Source: Bacteroidales bacterium
GTDB taxonomy: Bacteria; Bacteroidota; Bacteroidia; Bacteroidales; JAADJA01
NCBI GenBank assembly: GCA_016783885.1
Contig: JADHVR010000042.1
Location: 1 to 33,128, forward strand
Reading direction: 5' to 3'
Length of the DNA: 33,128 bases
The notes below the pieces were generated by a model. The model was not told the origin of the DNA and made no database searches. It was given only the letters and a program-made list of their open reading frames with translations. The translations under genes and the position numbers were made by a program. Shown here piece after piece: positions 24,283 through 32,993 of this stretch; positions within the stretch are counted from its first letter, which is position 1, and every line of letters starts with the position of its first letter.

Positions 24283-26586
24283 TCATTTCAAAATGATTTT
24301 CTTCGTGATAGTCCTGTGATCGGTTTCAAGTTTAATTAAATAAATACCTGGTTTAAGCTTGTTACCCGAATTATCTTTTGCATCCCAGATTATTTTATTA
24401 TTTTTCCCCGGCATTTTCTTTCCATCAACCAAAACCCAAATTCTATTTCCTTTCAAGTTGTGGATTGTTAAAGAAACATAAGATTCTTTAATAAGCGAGA
24501 ATTTTATCGTAGAATACTCATTAAAAGGATTTGGAAATATTTCCAGGATTTTATTTTCTACAAATAATCTTTTAGTATAGCTTGTAATGATAATTGATAT
24601 ATAATCCTCTTTAACGAGGCTGTCATACGAAAGACCATTTCCTACAATCAATTTTACTGAGAATACCCCTGCTGAATCATATATGTGAATAGGATTCTCT
24701 TCAAAAGAATCAATTAATCCATCATTCTCAAAATCCCACTCCCAGTAACTATTACTTCCGGGGTTATCGCAAGTGAAATTTACTTCAAGAGGAGCATAAC
24801 CTGAAAGTGGATCGGCAGTGAAATTTGCAACCGGTGGATGCAGCACTTCGATATAATTTTCTTTTATTTCAGTTGATGAATTCTGACCGTCGCTAATTGT
24901 AAGAGAAACTGTATAAATTCCCTCTAAACTGTAAATCCAGTCTGGGTTTTGATCATATGAATCAATATTTCCGTCATTATCAAAATCCCATTCCCAGCTT
25001 GTAATGTTACCTAAAGACAAATCAGTAAAATGAACTTCAAAAGGAGCTTCTCCGTAAGTTGAATCAGCAATAAATTCAGCTTCCAGCACAGCATCACCAA
25101 TTATCGTAAATGGCACTGTATTAATATGCGCAGAAGTATCTGAGTCAGTCAGGACAGTATATTTTATAAAACAATTAGGGGAATTCGCTTGAGGTATATT
25201 CCATTGATACCTTCCGTTATTTGGCAGACTATCGGCAATCAAAGACCAGGGTCCGTTGGAGCCAAAAATTGAATATTCCAACTTTATCATAGAGGATACA
25301 TTACCCGGAACAGCCGATATCCAATCAATGAATTGAGCTGAATTTTCATAAAACACCTCATTGCCATGTGGAAAAATGGCTATAATCGATAGACTGTCGG
25401 GAGCAGAGGTTTCTTTATAACATTTCATGTGGTTTTGATAATTGGGCCATGAGCCGCCTTCAGCCACCAGAACAATATCCGGATACCCGTTGTGATCAAT
25501 ATCCCCACCAACTCTGAAAGCAGCGCAATAAGTTATTCCGGTCGTAGTAAATTGTGTTTCCTGTGTCCAGTTTCCTGTTCCGTCTCCAAGCCAAAGTGTG
25601 AATGTTCCGTTACCGTATGCAGCCAGGTCGATATTACCATCAGCATTCATATCGTATAACTGAGTTTCCTCATAGCTCCCGCTAACAGGAAGACTGCTGG
25701 ATAAATTGACCCATTGTTCCTCACTTTCATCCCAGGTCCAAACCTGAACACCACCACTCAATGCAAAAGCAAGTTCTTTGCTTCCGTCATTATTTATATC
25801 TCCAAGTGAGGGCCCTGTTACACCAAGCGATCCCGGATTGGGAAGATTATAATCAGATAAAACAAAATTTCCCGTTCCATCACCAAAGTAAGCTATTCCA
25901 TATTGATGTGCCACTACAAAATCAGCATTCCCATCATTGTTCATATCGCCAAATACAAAGCGCATACTGGAATTACCGTTCAAAAATCCGTAAGACTGAA
26001 CCCATGATCCGTCCATCTGGTTTAGATAGACATGAACGCCGGCACAACAACCAAAAGAGGTGCTTCCAACATCAAGGTCTCCGTCATTATCTACGTCAGC
26101 GAAGTCGGTTCCAAACATTCCCCAGTCTTCACCGTTTGTAGCCAGTCCGTCGTCCCAGGCAGTCCAGTTAATGCCTGTGCCATCTCCCAATGCTACCTCA
26201 AGAATTTGGTCACCCAAATCTGTGGATGAGTAATCGTGATGAATACCATAACCGGCATCCCAGAATCCATCGTCATTCACATCACCGATGGCTATTCCAC
26301 CATAGCCAAAATTACCGGTCATCTGAACGGTCCATGAGCCGGTTCCGTCATTAAAATATACCATGATGCCATGCTGGGCAGTATTAATATAAGGGTTTCC
26401 ATGATCACCAACTGAAACAATATCAACAAATCCATCACCATTCATATCGGCAAATTCGAGTTCGGAATTACCGCCATCCCAGTCGGGGTAGTTCAAACCA
26501 TTGGAACTTTCAATATAGGAAAGTGATTTGTTTTGTGAGAAAGTTAAAAACGGAACTAAAAACAGAAAGATTATAAAAGTTTTCAT
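24283..26586 (-). CDS. Secreted FG-GAP/VCBS seven-bladed propeller with two PKD domains and T9SS domain
   Basis: A 767-residue protein from ATG 26586 (signal peptide MKTFIIFLFLVPFLTFSQ); an upstream TTG at 26634 is rejected. Seven calcium-binding FG-GAP/VCBS motifs are visible: DMNGDGFVD, DVNDDGFWD, DVDNDGDLD, DMNNDGNAD, DINNDGSKE, DMNADGNID and DIDHNGYPD. This fits a seven-bladed beta-propeller of the integrin-alpha type. Two PKD domains follow (WEWDFDNDGNIDSYD and WEWDFENDGLIDSFEE), then a type A T9SS sorting domain (ILEIFPNPFNEYSTIKF). No catalytic residues are seen. A surface-adhesion or polymer-binding role is inferred. It is probably co-transcribed with the propeller gene upstream (61-nt gap). 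Confidence 0.9.
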   Translation of the reverse strand: MKTFIIFLFLVPFLTFSQNKSLSYIESSNGLNYPDWDGGNSELEFADMNGDGFVDIVSVGDHGNPYINTAQHGIMVYFNDGTGSWTVQMTGNFGYGGIAIGDVNDDGFWDAGYGIHHDYSSTDLGDQILEVALGDGTGINWTAWDDGLATNGEDWGMFGTDFADVDNDGDLDVGSTSFGCCAGVHVYLNQMDGSWVQSYGFLNGNSSMRFVFGDMNNDGNADFVVAHQYGIAYFGDGTGNFVLSDYNLPNPGSLGVTGPSLGDINNDGSKELAFALSGGVQVWTWDESEEQWVNLSSSLPVSGSYEETQLYDMNADGNIDLAAYGNGTFTLWLGDGTGNWTQETQFTTTGITYCAAFRVGGDIDHNGYPDIVLVAEGGSWPNYQNHMKCYKETSAPDSLSIIAIFPHGNEVFYENSAQFIDWISAVPGNVSSMIKLEYSIFGSNGPWSLIADSLPNNGRYQWNIPQANSPNCFIKYTVLTDSDTSAHINTVPFTIIGDAVLEAEFIADSTYGEAPFEVHFTDLSLGNITSWEWDFDNDGNIDSYDQNPDWIYSLEGIYTVSLTISDGQNSSTEIKENYIEVLHPPVANFTADPLSGYAPLEVNFTCDNPGSNSYWEWDFENDGLIDSFEENPIHIYDSAGVFSVKLIVGNGLSYDSLVKEDYISIIITSYTKRLFVENKILEIFPNPFNEYSTIKFSLIKESYVSLTIHNLKGNRIWVLVDGKKMPGKNNKIIWDAKDNSGNKLKPGIYLIKLETDHRTITKKIILK

Positions 26587-26647
26587 GTTGAACTTTATTT
26601 GCCAAAATTTAACGAATTTTATAAAAGTTAACAATTACAAAAAATGA

Positions 26648-28666
26648 TCAATCAAGCAATATTATTTTCCCTGATTCCTGAAACTCGTCTGAAAAAATCC
26701 TGTAATAATATGTTCCTGCCGGGACTTTATTATTCCCGTTATTGGTTCTGTCCCAAATTATCAGACAGGTTAATCCTTTACCTGATTTTTCAGTAAATGT
26801 TTTGATTCTTTCTCCTAAGGAATTAAAAATGTTGAGATCGAAACTGCTGTTTTTTTCCAAATTAATCCCAAAGTGTATTTTGCTTTTTGATGGATTTGGA
26901 TAAACCTGAAGGAAATCAGTATTTTGATTGTTCATTCCAATAAGCAGATCTTCATTAATGGCGATAATAACTGTATGGGTATCAGTTTCTGAAATAATAT
27001 TTAACGGCTCGTAAACATATCCGGTAATTTGTTCAGATGTTATGTACTCAAAATAGACATCCAGTATCAAACTATCACCGGAAAGTAAATCATAAGGAAG
27101 GTTGGGGTATGGATTAACCATCCAGAAATACATTCCATATTCGTCAACGTAAGTAATGGTATAAACGTCAAGGGTATTATTTATGATATGAATTTGTTTT
27201 GTCTCCGGATTTTCTTCAAAAAATAATGTGTCAGGAAAAATTTCTAATTCTCCCGGGATTATTACAGGACCCAAAGTACCATCCAACTGAATATTCTGTC
27301 CGTAAATATCCCCGTTCCCATTCCGCCTGTCTCCCCAAACAGATATCCATTGGTTGTTATAAAAAGGATTGGCAACACAATGCAACTTTTCAGATTGTAC
27401 AGAACTCATTGTGATTTTTTCTTCCGTCCAGACATAATTTCCATCCGTATCAATTCGCATGGCTTTAATACCGGTATCCATCGCATTAAAATATTCTTCG
27501 TAAATCACTATCATATCGGTTTCAGAATTTCTTGCTGCAACAGGGTAAACATTGGTTGAGGAGATTTCAATGAACGATTTACCATTGTCTGTCCACAATC
27601 TTTCACCTGAAGACGAAATCTTCTGACCATAGATGCCACGGTCGTTCTGGTTGGCGTCCATTTCATTCCAGAAAACAAATACGTCATCCGAACCGGGAGG
27701 CAAAGCCAATTCGGCATAAAAGTGATTTCTGTTTGGCATAACGGAGGCTTCAATACCATCATCAGCAAAAAGTATTTGCCCGTCGGAGCCGATATACTGA
27801 ACAAAGATGCTTGCCAGCATATTATTATCGCGGTCATCATGCCATGCAATGTAAAAGCCGTCATTTCCATCGCTGATGAACGGGAAGACCTGTGTCCATG
27901 CAGAAATACCGCCGGCATCGGAAATAACTGTTGTTTGTAACCAGACTGTATTTCCATCTGCATCATACCGTTGTGCAAACACATGGCGTGTGGGAGCATA
28001 TGGAGGACCGGAATCTTCAAAATATTTCAAAATAACATCATCGTCGCCAACCGGCAACAATTGAGGCCAGGAGAATGTATTGCTTCCGCTGAGAGTAATT
28101 CCGTTGGCGCCCCATTGTAAAATCCCATCAGGACTAATTTTTTGTAATATAACTACATCACCAGATGCCCAGGCAATAATTGCATTTCCGGCATTTGTTA
28201 CTGTAACTTTGGGCGAAACGTCAAACGCAGTGCTGTTGGAAAGTTCCAATCCATCCTCTCCCCAGATAAATTCACCATCCGGCGAAATCCGGTAGGCATA
28301 TATATTATTATTCCCTGTTCGGATGTCCTGGAAAGTAACAATGGCGTATTCTTCCTGGTCAATGGCAAGGTCCCAGTCTGTTAACCAGGTCATAGCAGGA
28401 TGATCACTGATAAGGAGACCTTCATCCGCCCAGAGTTTATTTCCGTAAACATCCAGCTTTTGCAATCGTACATTGTAATTGCTGTTTTCGTTTGAGAACC
28501 AGGAGACGTAAGATGTTCCGCTTTCGGCAGTAACGATCTTTGGTATTGCCTGGTCTCCGCTGGCAATGGCAATAGGTGTGTTTTCTGATGGATCGCTGCT
28601 CCACTGGGCAAGGCTAATAGCCGGGATTAGGAAAAGCAAATTGAAAAGAAACGTTGACTTTTTCAT
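26648..28666 (-). CDS. Secreted repeat protein, predicted beta-propeller, with T9SS domain
   Basis: A 672-residue protein with signal peptide MKKSTFLFNLLFLIPAISLA. Seven or eight repeats carry the pattern x-DG-x(3)-W-x(2)-x-G followed by a serine-rich strand, for example ISPDGEFIWGEDGLELS, ISPDGILQWGANGITLS and IDTDGNYVWTEEKITMS. This spacing (roughly 45-60 residues) suggests propeller blades. A short Ig-like segment (about 480-570) and a type A T9SS domain (LQVYPNPSKSKIHFGINL) end the protein. It is the first gene of the minus-strand cargo run and diverges from the LRR gene. No enzymatic motif is seen. Confidence 0.88.
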   Translation of the reverse strand: MKKSTFLFNLLFLIPAISLAQWSSDPSENTPIAIASGDQAIPKIVTAESGTSYVSWFSNENSNYNVRLQKLDVYGNKLWADEGLLISDHPAMTWLTDWDLAIDQEEYAIVTFQDIRTGNNNIYAYRISPDGEFIWGEDGLELSNSTAFDVSPKVTVTNAGNAIIAWASGDVVILQKISPDGILQWGANGITLSGSNTFSWPQLLPVGDDDVILKYFEDSGPPYAPTRHVFAQRYDADGNTVWLQTTVISDAGGISAWTQVFPFISDGNDGFYIAWHDDRDNNMLASIFVQYIGSDGQILFADDGIEASVMPNRNHFYAELALPPGSDDVFVFWNEMDANQNDRGIYGQKISSSGERLWTDNGKSFIEISSTNVYPVAARNSETDMIVIYEEYFNAMDTGIKAMRIDTDGNYVWTEEKITMSSVQSEKLHCVANPFYNNQWISVWGDRRNGNGDIYGQNIQLDGTLGPVIIPGELEIFPDTLFFEENPETKQIHIINNTLDVYTITYVDEYGMYFWMVNPYPNLPYDLLSGDSLILDVYFEYITSEQITGYVYEPLNIISETDTHTVIIAINEDLLIGMNNQNTDFLQVYPNPSKSKIHFGINLEKNSSFDLNIFNSLGERIKTFTEKSGKGLTCLIIWDRTNNGNNKVPAGTYYYRIFSDEFQESGKIILLD

Positions 28667-28695
28667 TGATATAGAGATTTATAAATGAATGAAGT

Positions 28696-28703
28696 CAAAG
28701 GTA
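28696..28703 (-). promoter_or_regulatory. Candidate -7 box for the cargo operon
   Basis: TACCTTTG on the minus strand fits TAnnTTTG and lies 29 nt before ATG 28666. The expected TTTG is only approximated (TTTCG near 28726-28730), so confidence is modest. Confidence 0.4.
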
Positions 28704-28914
28704 ATAAATTTAAACTGAAACTGATCGAAAATGCAACATAAAAGGTATTTCCTGCCCATCACAGCCGTAATTAAACATACGGTTACAATTATGTTTGCCA
28801 GTGTAATGGAATTGCTTAACTTTTTTATTTTCCGTTGGCAGCAGTGAGATGGCTTCCATCATCAAATCTTTAACGGGGAAGGAAGCAGGCAGGATCAGGT
28901 CAGCCACCCGGGCT

Positions 28915-28958
28915 TTTTCGGATTTGAGATAGGAAATGCGGGAAAGCTAATCCGAAAT
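28915..28958. repeat. TTTCGGATT/AATCCGAAA hairpin repeat
   Basis: Arms 28916-28924 and 28949-28957 are perfect 9-bp inverted repeats. The same element, 44 nt long and in the opposite orientation, is at 24218-24261, and a degraded copy is at 31929-31967. Confidence 0.65.
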
Positions 28959-29182
28959 ATCTATGTAATCGTTAATTGACTAATGTAATTTATTTTCCCC
29001 GCTTTTTCTGTGTTATAGGACTTTATCTGATAAATATACGTAATATCCCGCATAAAATTTGCGTGTTTTCCCTGATTAAAATTGGGTATTTTCCCTTATT
29101 GTTTTATGTTTTTAATTTGCATAAATTTGCTGCATGATTTGATATGTTTATAATTTCTTTAAATTAATTGCCTACAAATAAA

Positions 29183-29271
29183 TTACCTGTTTCTATATTT
29201 CGTATCTTGCACGTGCGGGAATATTACTTTGATTTTAAAACATTAAACGGTTAAGAATAAATAAATGATTA
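29183..29271 (+). repeat. LRR-flanking direct repeat, left copy
   Basis: It aligns almost without gaps to 31989-32078. The last 34 nt (29238-29271, aaacattaaacggttaag...) match 33 of 34 bases. It lies about 130 nt upstream of the LRR gene start. With the hairpin at 28915 it forms a longer composite, of which the right copy has lost about 200 nt. Confidence 0.8.
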
Positions 29272-29402
29272 AACCGCTTATACACGGATTTATAGTTGGC
29301 AATTGGTGAATTAATTAAATTCTACATAAAAAACTGGAGTTGCGTTTATAAACAAATTATGCACAATGCAAAAATTCAGTGTAAACTAAAAATAAAACTA
29401 TC

Positions 29403-31811
29403 ATGAAAAAATTAACATTATTGATCGTTTTAGCCTTGATCATCCAGGCTTATGTATCATCTCAACCCTGCCTGCCACAAGGAATCACATTTAACACACA
29501 GGCTATGATAGACAATTTTCAAATCAATCATCCCAACTGTACAGAAATTGAAGGAATTGTGCTTATATATGGAGATGATATAACTAATTTAAACGGTCTG
29601 AATGTTTTAACTTCAATCGGGGCAGGTCTTACGATAGGGAATTATTTAAGTGGTACTCCCAATCTGACCAGTTTAACAGGCCTTGACAACATAACTTCCA
29701 TTGGGGGAATCCTTTCAATTGGGTACAACAATACACTAACAAGTTTAACGGGATTGGATAATTTAACTTCCATCGGGGGAAACCTTGAGATTCGGAACAA
29801 CGCAGCCCTGACAATTTTAACAGGACTGGACAATGTGACTTCCATAGGAGGAGAACTTGAGATTGAAAATAACAGCGCCCTGACAATTTTAACGGGACTG
29901 GACAATGTGACTTACATCGGGGGGGGCCTTTATATTAATAACAGCGCCCTGACCAGTTTAACAGGCCTTGCTAATGTGACGTCCATAGGGGGATACCTTG
30001 GGATTTACGAAAACGATGCTCTAACGAGTTTAACAGGTATTGACAATATAAATTCCATTTGGGGAACCCTTTCAATTGGGTACAACGCTACCCTTACAAG
30101 TTTAACAGGCCTTGACAATGTGACTGCCATAGGGGGAAACCTTCATATTAATTATAACGCTACCCTTACAAGTTTAACAGGCCTTAATAATATCAATGCA
30201 ACTTCTATAGATAATTTGTACATATGGCATAACATTTCCTTATCAACTTGTGAAGTTGAAAGCATTTGCGATTATTTAGCCAGTCCTAACGGTGGAATCT
30301 CAATTCAAGATAACGCACCCGGCTGCAATAATCCATCTGAAGTGGCTAATGCTTGTGGGTTTAATTTACCTTGTTTACCAGAAGGCATTACATTTTCAAC
30401 ACAGACAGAAATCGACAATTTTCAATTCAACTATCCTAACTGTACAGAGATTGAAGGGGATGTAGAAATCAATGGAGATTATATTACTAATTTATACGGT
30501 TTAAATGTTTTGACTACTTTCATGGGAGATGTTGTTATACGTGAAAACGAAGCCCTAACAAGTTTAACAGGGTTGCAAGGGGTGACTTCCATCGGAGGAG
30601 TCCTTGAGATTGAAAATAACAGCGCCCTGACCAGCTTAATAGGCCTTGACAATGTGACTTCCATAGGGGGAAACCTTTGGATTAGGGAAAACGATGCCCT
30701 GACAAGTTTAACAGGACTGGACAATGTGACTTCCATAGGGGGAAACCTTTGGATTAGGGAAAACGATGCCCTGACAAGTTTAACAGGTCTGGATAATTGG
30801 ACTACCATAGGGGAAAACCTTGTGATTAGTGAAAACGCTACCCTGACAAGTTTAACAGGCCTTGACAATGTGACTTCCATAGGGGGAGTCCTTTTTATTT
30901 CGGAAAACCCTGCCCTGACAAGTTTAACAGGCCTTGACAATGTGACTTCCATCGGAGGAAACCTTTGGATTAGGGAAAACGCTGTCCTGACCAGTTTAAC
31001 AGGCCTGGATAATTTGATTACCATTTGGGGAAACCTTTTTATTGAGGACACCGAAGCCCTGACAAGTTTAACAGGCCTTGATAATGTGACTTCCGTCGGA
31101 AACCTTTTAATTTGGAACAACGCTTCCCTGATCAGTTTAGCGGGATTAGAAAGCATAACTTTTATTGAGGCAGATATAGCTATTGGTAATTCTTATTATG
31201 GTGGAAACCCATCCCTGACTAGTTTAACAGGACTGGACAATTTGACTTCCATCGGAGGAGACTTTTATATTGAAAGAAACGCTGCCCTGACAAATTTAAC
31301 AGGACTGGACAATTTGACTTCCATCGGAGGAGGGTTTTGTATTTATAACAACGCTGCCCTGACAAGTTTAACAGGATTGGATAGTATAGATGCAGGCTCT
31401 ATTGATGATTTGTACATTTGTGATAACAATTCCTTATCAACTTGTGAGGTGCAAAGCGTTTGTGATTATCTGGCCAGTCCAAACGGTGGAATTTCAATTC
31501 ATGATAATGATAGCGGCTGCAATAGCCAGGCAGAAGTGGAAGCAGCTTGTGAGGCAGGTTGGGTTCCAAACATAAATTTCGAATCTGAATTTTCAATATA
31601 TCCCAACCCTGCAAAAAAGGAGATTTTTATTTCAAGCAAGAATGGAGCAATAATAAAAGAAGTAAATATTTATAACCAGATTGGGCATAAAGTATTATAT
31701 GAAAAAATAATAACCAATACAATTGATGTTTCAATGCTTCAGCAAGGAATGTATATTATTGAATTGGTCTTAAACGAATCGAAAATCAGAGAGAAATTGA
31801 CAATAAGGTAG
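29403..31811 (+). CDS. Secreted leucine-rich-repeat protein with T9SS sorting domain, internally duplicated
   Basis: An 802-residue protein with a signal peptide (MKKLTLLIVLALIIQAYVSS). Two homologous halves each start with an N-cap of the form CLPxGITF ... IDNF ... PNCTEIEG (near residues 24 and 325) and end with a cap of the form SLSTCEVxSxCDYLASPNGG. Between the caps are about 10 and 14 repeats of 24 residues on the consensus LTSLTGLDNVTSIGG then LxIxxNxA, resembling receptor-L/LRR solenoids. Cysteines in the caps probably form disulfides. A type A T9SS domain (FSIYPNPAKKEIFISS ... GMYIIELVLNESKIREKLTI) ends the protein. It is expected on the cell surface as a binding protein. It is plus-strand, alone, and lies between two copies of an intergenic repeat. 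Repeat number is likely variable. Confidence 0.92.
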   Translation: MKKLTLLIVLALIIQAYVSSQPCLPQGITFNTQAMIDNFQINHPNCTEIEGIVLIYGDDITNLNGLNVLTSIGAGLTIGNYLSGTPNLTSLTGLDNITSIGGILSIGYNNTLTSLTGLDNLTSIGGNLEIRNNAALTILTGLDNVTSIGGELEIENNSALTILTGLDNVTYIGGGLYINNSALTSLTGLANVTSIGGYLGIYENDALTSLTGIDNINSIWGTLSIGYNATLTSLTGLDNVTAIGGNLHINYNATLTSLTGLNNINATSIDNLYIWHNISLSTCEVESICDYLASPNGGISIQDNAPGCNNPSEVANACGFNLPCLPEGITFSTQTEIDNFQFNYPNCTEIEGDVEINGDYITNLYGLNVLTTFMGDVVIRENEALTSLTGLQGVTSIGGVLEIENNSALTSLIGLDNVTSIGGNLWIRENDALTSLTGLDNVTSIGGNLWIRENDALTSLTGLDNWTTIGENLVISENATLTSLTGLDNVTSIGGVLFISENPALTSLTGLDNVTSIGGNLWIRENAVLTSLTGLDNLITIWGNLFIEDTEALTSLTGLDNVTSVGNLLIWNNASLISLAGLESITFIEADIAIGNSYYGGNPSLTSLTGLDNLTSIGGDFYIERNAALTNLTGLDNLTSIGGGFCIYNNAALTSLTGLDSIDAGSIDDLYICDNNSLSTCEVQSVCDYLASPNGGISIHDNDSGCNSQAEVEAACEAGWVPNINFESEFSIYPNPAKKEIFISSKNGAIIKEVNIYNQIGHKVLYEKIITNTIDVSMLQQGMYIIELVLNESKIREKLTIR
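30648..30787 (+). repeat. Recent exact duplication of a 72-bp LRR unit
   Basis: The 68 bases at 30648-30715 recur exactly at 30720-30787, a period of 72 nt (24 codons). Neighbouring repeats of the same gene differ at several bases, so this pair is the newest expansion step. The whole 24-residue array runs from about 29650 to 31380 with a gap at the internal cap. Confidence 0.9.
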
Positions 31812-31928
31812 AATTTTAATAGTGCATGCAGCGACTGTTGCGGTTTGACAAGAAAAGAGTGAATTTTAACGAAATAGTAATTTGAAACTTGACTGCGGGA
31901 AAGCGGCACGCGCCATTCCCTGCTCATA

Positions 31929-31967
31929 CGGATTTGAGTGATAGACATCAGGATTAGCTAATCTGGA
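31929..31967. repeat. Degraded copy of the TTTCGGATT hairpin family
   Basis: cggatttgag at 31929-31938 and agctaatctgg at 31956-31966 match the ends of the 28915-28958 copy (cggatttgag, agctaatccg). The stem is no longer perfect. Confidence 0.5.
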
Positions 31968-31988
31968 TGGAAATAATATAAAGATAAT

Positions 31989-32078
31989 TTACCTGTTTTT
32001 GAATTTCGATTCACAAAGCTTCGGGACTATTACGTTAATTTAAGAAACATTAAACGGTTAAGCATAAATAAATGATTA
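31989..32078 (+). repeat. LRR-flanking direct repeat, right copy
   Basis: It aligns to 29183-29271. The 34-nt end (32045-32078) differs from the left copy by a single base. The two copies are about 2.8 kb apart in the same orientation and bracket the LRR gene. Confidence 0.8.
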
Positions 32079-32223
32079 TAAACGGTTATAAATGCTTACA
32101 AATGAGAATAGAAACGGATTTAAAATTATAAATCAAGCAGTTAAAAAATAGAATAATTTCTCATAGTAGAAATAAACGAAATACTTATATTTACAAGTTA
32201 CCTACAAGCATAAAAAATACGAA

Positions 32224-32862
32224 ATGAATTTACTACAATACTATACTGATAAAGGAGACTTGATAGAAGTTTCAGTTGATGAATTAAAATTAATGTTATC
32301 AGACCAAACAAGAAAAGATGAAATTTCTGATTTCATTTACAAAAGACATTATTATAGATATATCAAACCTTTTGAGTATAAATCAAAAAAAAAACTTAGA
32401 AGTAAGAAATCTGATCTTTTGATAGATGAGTACTCGTTATTATTTAAGAATGGCTTCTCGGTTATGGCTAATTGCTGCTTGCTGATTGAAACTATTGAAA
32501 GTTTTTATAGAGGTTGGTCGAATTCGAACTATAGAAGTGAATTAGGTTTTTTGAAATTCTTTACACGCGACAAAAATTTTAAAGAATTCAGTACTAAGGA
32601 TATTCCGACTGAATTTTATAAAAACATAAGATGTGGTATTCTACATCAGGGAGAGACTACTGGTGGATGGTCTGTTACACGAACCAAAGAAAAGATGTTA
32701 GACTTAGAAAACAAGCTAATTGACGCTACTTTATTTCATGAAATGCTTAAACAATCATTGACTGACTTCAAAAAGGAATTGGAAGCATCTGATTGGAACT
32801 CTCCCCTTTGGAAAAATATTAGAACTAAATTAAAATCAATAATAAAATCAACTGAAAAGTAA
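32224..32862 (+). CDS. Hypothetical protein with HEPN-like Rx4H motif
   Basis: A 212-residue soluble protein with no signal peptide and a Lys/Glu-rich, mostly helical composition. A helix around 78-98 (FSVMANCCLLIETIESFY) and the segment NIRCGILHQGETTGGW with R136-x4-H141 resemble HEPN-superfamily domains, where R-x(4-6)-H is the RNase motif in toxin, CRISPR and abortive-infection proteins. No adjacent antitoxin (MNT-type nucleotidyltransferase) is seen. It follows the LRR-flanking repeat and precedes an inverted-repeat element and an IS end, so an accessory origin is plausible. The start ATG is clear; the family assignment is tentative. Confidence 0.65.
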   Translation: MNLLQYYTDKGDLIEVSVDELKLMLSDQTRKDEISDFIYKRHYYRYIKPFEYKSKKKLRSKKSDLLIDEYSLLFKNGFSVMANCCLLIETIESFYRGWSNSNYRSELGFLKFFTRDKNFKEFSTKDIPTEFYKNIRCGILHQGETTGGWSVTRTKEKMLDLENKLIDATLFHEMLKQSLTDFKKELEASDWNSPLWKNIRTKLKSIIKSTEK

Positions 32863-32879
32863 TGCAAGTAAGTAACAAT

Positions 32880-32987
32880 GTGTAAAAATAATAGCCGGGA
32901 TAGTAGGTTTTTCAGGGTCTGTAGCCTGCCTCAAACCTGTAACAGTTTGATAGTTGATTCTTCCGCAATCGGCTACTATTCTTACAC
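32880..32987. repeat. 108-bp inverted-repeat element next to IS end
   Basis: gtgtaaaaataatagccg (32880-32897) pairs with cggctactattcttacac (32970-32987) at 16 of 18 positions. The interior also holds an aggttt/aaacct pair. It ends a few bases before the predicted IS left end. It could be a small non-autonomous element, a structured RNA or an IS target hairpin. Confidence 0.55.
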
Positions 32988-32993
32988 TCACCG

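Larger units (their letters stand above)
28667..29402. other. Divergent intergenic region with repeats
   Basis: A 736-nt gap between divergent genes. It holds the candidate -7 box at 28696-28703, the TTTCGGATT hairpin (28915-28958) and the left copy of the LRR-flanking repeat (29183-29271). A 65-codon minus-strand frame (28907-28710, GTG start) is open but has no recognisable motif, and I do not call it a gene. Nothing firm is seen in 28959-29182 beyond AT-rich DNA with several TTTTCCC strings. Confidence 0.6.
31812..32223. other. Gap after the LRR gene
   Basis: 412 nt without a convincing gene. It contains the degraded TTTCGGATT-type hairpin (31929-31967), the right copy of the LRR-flanking repeat (31989-32078) and a 7-bp inverted pair (taagcat/atgctta) near 32059-32097. 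Nothing else is recognised. Confidence 0.6.

Noticed and set aside
27511-28020. 169-codon minus-strand frame
   Set aside because: It is an alternative frame inside the propeller gene, which has a signal peptide, repeats and a sorting domain in the true frame.
28710-28907. 65-codon minus-strand frame (PVKDLMMEAISLLP)
   Set aside because: It has only a GTG start and no recognised domain, and it stops just upstream of a candidate -7 box. It could be a gene remnant but cannot be supported.
30479-31156. 225-codon minus-strand open frame with a regular repeat pattern
   Set aside because: It is the antisense shadow of the LRR array. Its regularity comes from the 72-bp periodicity of the real gene.
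29650-31380. CRISPR array in the regularly spaced repeats
   Set aside because: The period is 72 nt in frame, spacers are not unique, and translation gives a clear leucine-rich-repeat solenoid.
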